A stretch of 64,000 nucleotides of DNA from Amyelois transitella (taxonomy: Eukaryota; Arthropoda; Insecta; Lepidoptera; Pyralidae), in contig NC_083508.1 in NCBI RefSeq assembly GCF_032362555.1, positions 11,685,001 through 11,749,000 on the forward strand. The letters run 5' to 3'. The notes beneath the pieces were generated by a model. It did no database searches, was not told the DNA's origin, and worked only from the letters and a program-made list of their open reading frames with translations. Positions 59,201 through 64,000 of the stretch are shown piece by piece; position 1 is the first letter of the stretch, and every line of letters begins with the position of its first letter. Made by a program: the position numbers and the translations under genes.

Positions 59201-62200
59201 CCTTATGGGGTAGACAGATCCAACAGTCTTGAAAAAGGCGACTTTCAGCTGTATGTCATTGAAATTCAAAGAATGCCTAGTTGCTACTAGCCCATCGCTT
59301 AAAAAAGAATAACCCCAAGTATGTTGGCAGAGTTGGTTATTACCTGAGATTATATTAACAGAGGTCAAAAAAGGAACCTAGAACACTTTTTCTCGGGTTA
59401 AGCAAATTTATACGTCTAATAAAATTCTAATAATCATCACATATCGAAATCATTAGTTGTAAACTCATTCACATTTTTTTTATGTAGTCAATGTGTATTT
59501 AGATTTAAACGATCTATATTTGTAAATTGACGTCCGGTGAAAATGCTGCAGTGTAATTTGTTACACCGCTTCTTCTACTACATGCGCTTAGGAAGCGGTA
59601 GAAGATATAATTAGATTTATGTTATGTGACGTCAATAAGTGGTACCTTGTATCCAATTTTGAAAATAAAACTATTCTATTCTATACGTTACCAATTTCCA
59701 TAGCCCCAATGCACTTCTGAATAAATATATAGTGGTTGCAACTAGACTTTAATTTTCAAGCAAAAGTTTCGCCAAGTTATCTAGAATCCAGATCTTCCGT
59801 CGGGAGTGCCTAGGCCGGGGGTCTCGTTGTCGGGCTAATGGCTCACGCGAGCTCAACAACGGTGTTTGATATACCTGCATTGTCCTTGTTATATGTACGA
59901 CTACTGCAAATGCTTGTTTTTACTATTGAAAGGTTGCTAGGATAAAATTCATACTTGATTATTTGAAAACTTTTTGTTTTGTCAGTGTAATAATTATCAA
60001 GATTTTTAGTCCATGTTAAGACGAAACAAAGTCAAGAGGTAAAGTCGCACACGTTTATGATGTAAAGTAGAAAGAAAAGAACATAATGTGTGCCGTGTGG
60101 TTCCCAGCACCAATAGAAAAAATAATGGATGTCAAAAAAGGCGAATAAGGAATAGGCTTATAAACTTGGGATTCCTCTTTTAGGCGACAGGCTAGCAACC
60201 GGTCACTTTATATGAATCTCAATTTTATCAGTAAGTTAAACAGCTGAATGTGGCCAATCAGTATTTTCAAATCTGTTGGCTCTGTTTACCCCGCAAGGGA
60301 TATAGACGTGACTGTATGTATGAATGTGTGCTAGCTGCTACGCTATCCGCGTAGATTGTAAAGGCTTTTAAAATTGGGAACTTCTTCTTGGCGATGGGCT
60401 GAAGCAATCTTTCACTTTATCTGGGTTCGTCATTGAATCATACGCGTCCAGTTAAACTTGACCTTCGAATCGCGTCTCAATGACTTCCACCAAAGCTCCG
60501 TCTACAGACTTTTGAAATTTTGACTGACTCTGACAGAAAGTAGTATAGTATTCTTATTCCAGGCCGAACAGCGACTGGCGGCGCGTCGAGCGGCGCGGGC
60601 CGAGGCGCGAGAGATACGCATGCGCGAGCTAGAGCGGCAACAACGCGAGCAGGAGGACCATGCGGACAAGGCGTACGACATGTATGCAGGTGCGTACGTT
60701 TTGTGTTTCAACAACGGCCGGGCGGTCGAGCTGGAGCCGTAGTACAAAGGGTACGATATGCAGGTGCGTACAGGGTCCCTTTCAACGGCTGCGGAGGTCG
60801 GTCGGGAGTGGCTTTGTGGTCACGAGCGGATACCGCATCTCCCCATAGCGGTCCTAAAACCAGAAGCATGATGGTGGATCACTCAAGTGTCCGCCGGTGA
60901 AGGTTTATGCCGAATTTAGAAACCTTGTTTTATATAAAAGAGGGTAAGAAACAATGATTACTATAAATATATACGGAACAAATTACACAGAATGAGTTAG
61001 CCTCTAAGAAAGTTCGAGACTTGTGTTACGAGATGCTAACTCAACGATACTATATTTTATAATAAATACTTATATAGATAAACATCCAAGACTCAGGCCA
61101 ATCAGAAAAAAATGTTTTCTCATCATGCCCTGGCAGGGATTCGAACCCGGGACTTCCAGTGTCACAGACAAGCGTACTACCGCTGCGCCACACAGACCGT
61201 AAATGATGAACTATGACAATGTTACAGAGACGGTGGGCCGCCGCGGGGGCTCCCGGCTGGCGGCGCTGTCCCCGGGCGTGCACTCGCCGCGACGCAGCTC
61301 CGAGGACTCCGTCGACGACACGTTTAGCATCAAAGACCTTAGGGTGAGTTTCTAGAAATGCCACACTACACTCTCAAATTTGCTGATACATGCTGCAAAG
61401 TTTTTTTCTATTACAAAATTGACGTAACATTATCTTCGTAATGATTGCACCGGGCTTGCCCCTTTAGTGAGAAACAAGTCAGGTCGCCAGTGAGAAACCA
61501 AAACCCAGTTTGGATTAAAACTTCTCAAATTCAGTTATCCTTTGATTCTCTGTCATTAAAAATAGTTTTTCGTATTTTCTGTTATAAAATATTAAATATT
61601 TGGATAGGATTGTGGTTTAAATAAGATTTCCAAATAATTCAATATGTGCTGAGTAATTTCATGCAACTGATAAATCATATAGGTATTTCATCTCTCTTTC
61701 CTCATATACCTAGGTATTTCATCTCTCTTTCTAGCACGAACTCAAAGAGGTGGAAGAGAAGTTCCGCAAGGCGATGATCCTGAACGCTCAGCTGGACAAC
61801 GACAAGGCTGCGCTGGGGTACCAGCTGGAACTGCTCAAAGACAGGATAGAGGAGCTGCACGAGGAGTATGCTCAGTTACAGGTACGTAATCTGTGGCGTC
61901 ATCTCTTAACGTCGCACGTCATCAACCAATCACAGCGAACTACGCTTCGCCCTCAGCCAATGGCATAACAGCGAGTATAATAAATTACGCAAGCAAAATT
62001 TCTACGCTGGGATCTCAGCAGGATTTCGAACTTTATCACCAATGTTGTCATGTCACTCACTGTTCATCGTTCGAGCTTAGCCTGTTATACGGTATGGTAA
62101 CAGAGACACTTTTAATCACTGTAGATCAAATTCAAATTGTTAACAAACATTTTATTCTTCAACAGCGCGAGCACAAAGAGAAATGCTCAGCACACGAGCG

Positions 62201-63989
62201 TTTAAAACGCGAGCACGCGTCTCTCGAGCGCGAACTGCACAGCGCTCGGGACGCCGTGCGCGCGCGCGAGCTCGCCGCGCAGCACGCGGGCTTCGCGTTC
62301 GTGGACGCGGAGGGCGGCGGGGGAGCGGGGGGCGGTGCGGGGGGAGCGGGGGACGGGGGGCCCGCGCTCGCGCTCGTCTCGCACCAATCCGAGCAGCTGC
62401 TCAATGACGCGGGGGAGGGGACGCTTGGTGAGCGTTTCGTGTGGTTATATAATTGGCTTTTTAATTGTCTTTACTGCCTTCATTAGGAATGTTTTGTTCC
62501 AGTTCTGATTGAATTTTATACATATTATGTTAATCATTTAAATTACAGTCACTGCTTCTGAACACTGTTTACGCTATATTAAAATAAATGATGAACCATT
62601 TCAATACTAAAATATATCGAGGTTTAGATATCTACATGCTTTGCTAGCTTAACTTGTGACGGACTTGATTAGATTTGATTAACAAGGTTATTGTTGCTTT
62701 GAACCTGTTATTTTTTATTATCAAAATAATACGGATAAAACCGCGATGTGAAATCATGTTGTACAACAACTTATTATTTTGATGTTTTAGCTATAAACTC
62801 ATTTATATCAACCTTAGAAATTGTATCATTATTTAAAGAAAATTTATAATTCCAGACGTGCGGTTGCAAAAGTTACTAAGTTCGAAGCAATCCCTGGAGT
62901 CTGAAGTGCGCAAACTGAAACTGCAACTCAACGAGGAGCGCGCGGCGAGACAAAATGGCGTCGCCAATCACCACGACGCGGAATATGAAAACGAAAGTGA
63001 GTATTTTGTACACGTTGACTATGGAAATTGGCTAGTAAAACGAGTAATACAGTTTTAATAACATGATCGTACATGGCTATAAATATTATAGCTAGTTTTG
63101 GCTTTGTAAGTAAAAGTATCATAAATTTTATGGGCTATCTTGTTGTCGAAGAAATTAAAAAGTTTAAAAAGAAAATGCAATTATAAAAACATTCCAAATT
63201 TAAAATAAACATAGATTTGAAATTTAAATTCAAAGCATTTATTTAAATTTGAAAATGGAACTTATCTTGAAACTGAACTTGAAATGAACGATAGTTGCTT
63301 TTTGTTTGTGAAGCGATGTATCCTATCTATTTATGGCGGAATTCTTTATTATGTACATAATTTATGTTTGACTTTTATATGATGTGTGTTTGTGGACGGA
63401 GTATGAGTGTTACAATACCGGATAAAGTGCTTTTTGGTGTTATCCTTAAAAGTCCTAAATAGAACGTCTAAGTACTTACAGTTATTAATACTCGACTTGA
63501 TTTTGACGAGATTGTTTAAACAGGAAGTCTACCTTTTGTAGCTTAAACCAGGCTTAAACAAGTTTAAAATATACTGACTGCTTTTAAAAAAGAATAGGAT
63601 AGCCCCATTTCATCACCATGGATGTCGTAAGGTGACTAAGAGATGAACTTATAAACTTGTGATTCTTCTTTGAGGCGGGCTAGCGACCTCATCATTAAGC
63701 CAAACAGTTGAACGTGGCCTATCAGTCATACCAAGACTGTTCTACCCCGCAAGGGATATAAAGACGTGATTATATGTATGTATGTTTGACTGTGCCAACA
63801 GTGGAGACGCTCCGTAAATGCGTGTCGGAGGCGAAGGCGCGGGCGGCGCGCGCGGAGGCCGAGGCGGCGCTGCAGGCCGCCGGCGCCGCGCGGCTCGAGG
63901 CGCAGCTGGCGCGGCTGCGGGCCCGGCAGGACCACCAGGACGAGCACGAGGAGCAGCTCAAGCAGGAGCGCCGCAAGCTGCAGAGAGAG
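38228..63989 (+). CDS. LRRFIP: LRR Flightless-I-interacting protein (LRRFIP) (partial, 3' end off the window)
   Basis: Coiled-coil adaptor that binds the leucine-rich repeats of Flightless-I; human LRRFIP1/2 act in Wnt and Toll signalling (family knowledge). Exons seen: 38228-38305 ([14 protein letters not shown]), 60563-60689 ([29 protein letters not shown]), 61228-61343 ([20 protein letters not shown]), 61735-61881 ([20 protein letters not shown]), 62166-62427, 62856-62996 ([20 protein letters not shown]) and 63802-63989 ([11 protein letters not shown]). All phases match (0, 1/2, 0, 0, 1/2, 1/2, 0). Exon order and motifs follow human LRRFIP2 throughout. Exon 5 has a Gly-rich insert (about 20 of 30 residues Gly/Ala) that the human protein lacks. 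Intron 1 is 22.3 kb and includes a hAT element and two more candidate first exons. About the last 50-80 residues are beyond the window. Confidence 0.93.
38715..38965 (+). repeat. LINE-like 3' end with longer coding remnant
   Basis: Broken frame reading about [31 protein letters not shown], then AAACGGCGTGATTTTATG. The GRPR-TYLDQ motif is typical of the C-terminal end of lepidopteran non-LTR retrotransposon ORFs. LRRFIP intron 1. Confidence 0.6.
39052..42680 (-). mobile_element. Complete hAT-superfamily transposon
   Basis: 3629 bp, bounded by an exact 8-bp target duplication ATTTGACC (39044-39051 and 42681-42688), the hallmark length for hAT. Terminal inverted repeat TAGGGCTTGA at both ends, followed by repeated TTCCGGAATT subterminal motifs. 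It encodes an uninterrupted transposase (below). Antisense in LRRFIP intron 1. Intact ends, duplication and ORF point to a recent, possibly autonomous insertion. Confidence 0.96.
39277..42236 (-). CDS. hAT transposase, BED finger plus dimerisation domain, two exons
   Basis: Cuts and pastes the element. The long frame alone has no ATG at its start (it would begin at a TTG). I therefore place a first exon at 42236-42190 ([15 protein letters not shown] plus CC, donor GTAAGT), joined to 41323-39277 through acceptor TTTCAG; phase 2/1 fits and the product is 697 aa. BED zinc finger at about 37-76: C51-x2-C54, H71-x4-H76. Candidate catalytic Asp residues are D201 in SVSLDEYTS and D267 in LTSDGAA. 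An acidic stretch at about 340-365 lies in the insertion domain. The C-terminal hAT dimerisation region at about 630-697 reads [19 protein letters not shown], where the third catalytic residue (Glu) is expected. No internal stops. Confidence 0.9.
43280..43440 (-). repeat. SINE-like fragment with internal loss
   Basis: ACATACATACATTTAGTCAA, GGGGTAGACAGAGCCAAAAG, then only parts of the middle. Confidence 0.6.
44210..44425 (-). repeat. SINE-like element, head missing
   Basis: TGTTCACGTCTATGTGCCTT, GTGACAGGTTGCTAGCCCAT, GGTCCTATTCTTTTT. Its head may have been moved: GCCGGGAACCACACGGC stands alone at 44597-44613. Confidence 0.75.
45486..45752 (+). repeat. SINE-like element, full length, best consensus copy
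   Basis: From TGCCGTGTGGTTCCCGGCAC to GGGATATAGACGTGATC and TATGTATGTATGTACG. No indel evident against the other long copies, so it is a useful reference for the family. Confidence 0.88.
46948..47032 (+). repeat. SINE-like 3' end
   Basis: GTGGCCTATCAGTCTTTTCA, GGGATAAAGACGTGATTAT, TATGTATGTATGTAT. Confidence 0.7.
48995..49222 (+). CDS. Candidate alternative first exon of LRRFIP
   Basis: 76 codons from ATG to CTA|GTGAGT, phase 0, the phase LRRFIP exon 2 (60563) needs. Begins [20 protein letters not shown] (hydrophobic, could be a signal anchor), followed by a Pro-rich part and the acidic [15 protein letters not shown]. It follows 500 bp of GC-rich, CpG-rich sequence that looks like a promoter. 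I know no homolog; it could also belong to a nested gene. The link to LRRFIP is inferred from phase, strand and position only. Confidence 0.45.
49223..54825. other. LRRFIP intron 1, between candidate exons
   Basis: 50370-50660 is a CpG-rich island without a clear exon. Two perfect hairpins lie at 51248-51290 and 51402-51432, and part of the (TCTAT)n family at 53222-53290. A second CpG-rich block (54310-54440) leads into the exon at 54826. The rest is AT-rich, and I see nothing coding in it. Confidence 0.55.
54826..55185 (+). CDS. Candidate alternative first exon of LRRFIP, acidic
   Basis: 120 codons, [18 protein letters not shown] onward, to CAAAATCAT|GTACGT, ending in phase 0 as LRRFIP exon 2 requires. 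Very acidic and Asn/Glu-rich ([37 protein letters not shown]), likely disordered. Start at the first of two adjacent ATGs. Preceded by a CpG-rich promoter-like block and about 400 bp of probable 5' UTR. The coding composition differs clearly from the surrounding AT-rich sequence. Gene assignment is inferred; it could head another transcript. Confidence 0.6.
56586..56728 (+). repeat. Interspersed repeat, (TCTAT)n-tail family
   Basis: GTTTGTTCCGCCGCTTCTTA, ACATGCGCTTTGGAAGCGGT, GATACCTTGTAATCAATTTT, tail AATCTATTCTATTCTA. Confidence 0.75.
57380..57490 (-). repeat. Interspersed repeat, third copy of the 30.7-kb family
   Basis: AGAGAAATTTAGTACAAGGG, GCGCTACTTAGTTTTAGAGA, reversed relative to 30660-30850. 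Confidence 0.6.
59172..59325 (-). repeat. SINE-like element, decayed
   Basis: TATCCCTTATGGGGTAGACA, CAGTCTTGAAAAAGGCG, CTAGCCCATCGCTTAAAAAA. Confidence 0.65.
59531..59683 (+). repeat. Interspersed repeat, (TCTAT)n-tail family, longest copy
   Basis: TTGACGTCCGGTGAAAATGC to AAAACTATTCTATTCTAT; contains TGACGTCAATAAGTGGTACC. Confidence 0.75.
60091..60330 (+). repeat. SINE-like element, full length with small deletions
   Basis: GTGCCGTGTGGTTCCCAGCA, GGCGACAGGCTAGCAACCGG, CGCAAGGGATATAGACGTGA, weak TATG tail. Confidence 0.8.
60671..60771 (+). repeat. Decayed tandem duplication of LRRFIP exon 2 end with its donor
   Basis: GCGTACGACATGTATGCAG|GTGCGTAC at 60671-60697 recurs as GGGTACGATATGCAG|GTGCGTAC at 60749-60771, and the following 40 bases are also related (TTTCAACAACGGC and TTTCAACGGCTGC). 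The copy keeps a usable-looking donor 74 nt downstream of the true one. Confidence 0.7.
60950..61201 (-). mobile_element. tRNA-derived SINE
   Basis: On the minus strand, an exact pol III B box GGTTCGAATCC (61147-61137) and A box TGGCGCAGCGG (61190-61180) at tRNA spacing. A non-tRNA body (TTGAGTTAGCATCTCGTAAC) and an AT-rich tail follow. The acceptor arms do not pair, so this is not a tRNA gene. It ends 26 bp before LRRFIP exon 3. Confidence 0.88.
63578..63786 (+). repeat. SINE-like element next to LRRFIP exon 7
   Basis: AAAAAAGAATAGGATAGCCC, ATGGATGTCGTAAGGTGACT, CCCCGCAAGGGATATAAAGA, then TATGTATGTATG ending 16 bp before the exon at 63802. Confidence 0.8.
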
Positions 63990-64000
63990 GTGAGGGGACA

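Larger units (their letters stand above)
55186..60562 (+). other. LRRFIP intron 1, last part
   Basis: Repeats at 56586-56728, 57380-57490, 59172-59325, 59531-59683 and 60091-60330. No other exon recognised. Confidence 0.55.

Noticed and set aside
61125-61200. tRNA gene
   Set aside because: A and B boxes fit, but the acceptor stem does not pair and the sequence continues into a SINE body and tail.
62159-62407. GC-rich ORFs on both strands over LRRFIP exon 5
   Set aside because: Shadows of the real exon, which is fixed by splice sites and phase.

Overview
This is a eukaryotic, insect and most likely lepidopteran, nuclear window. The genes have GT-AG introns and AT-rich introns and spacers. 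The repeats are of lepidopteran type: a SINE-like family ending in (TATG)n, Helitron-like elements ending in CTAGT, a mariner and a hAT transposon. All gene models below were assembled by hand from exon reading frames and splice sites; every exon junction is phase-consistent.

Layout from left to right: (1) the 5' three exons of an apolipoprotein D-type lipocalin (minus; runs off the left edge). (2) CIAO3/Nar1, the cytosolic Fe-S assembly factor (minus, 8 exons, 479 aa), with a mariner in one intron. (3) DNAL4, an LC8-type axonemal dynein light chain (plus, 2 exons, 108 aa), divergent from CIAO3 and with an RFX X-box-like site in its promoter. (4) A 7-kb gene-free spacer. (5) GIT, the ArfGAP/ankyrin/SHD/FAT-homology scaffold (minus, 12 exons, 714 aa). 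(6) DDOST/OST48, a subunit of ER oligosaccharyltransferase (plus, 7 exons, 437 aa), divergent from GIT across 358 bp. (7) LRRFIP, the Flightless-I-interacting coiled-coil protein (plus; from 38.2 kb past the right edge). Its 22-kb first intron holds an intact hAT transposon with a spliced transposase and two further candidate first exons, all ending in the phase needed to join exon 2.

The most unusual part is GIT. Its exon 8 end plus 5' splice site is tandemly copied as eight perfect 122-bp units with no stop codon in any minus-strand frame. Immediately downstream, a compressed copy of exon 9 is repeated as four 72-bp units, three of which carry both splice sites and keep exon 9's phase. The GIT last exon, the CIAO3 last exon and LRRFIP exon 2 also show decayed local duplications at exon ends, so the same kind of event recurs across the window. 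Several repeat copies end within 10-30 bp of real 3' splice sites, so they probably supply acceptor sequence.

Limits: no alignment, RNA or long-read evidence was available. The perfect arrays could be inflated or collapsed by assembly, and repeat family names are given only as far as sequence features allow.
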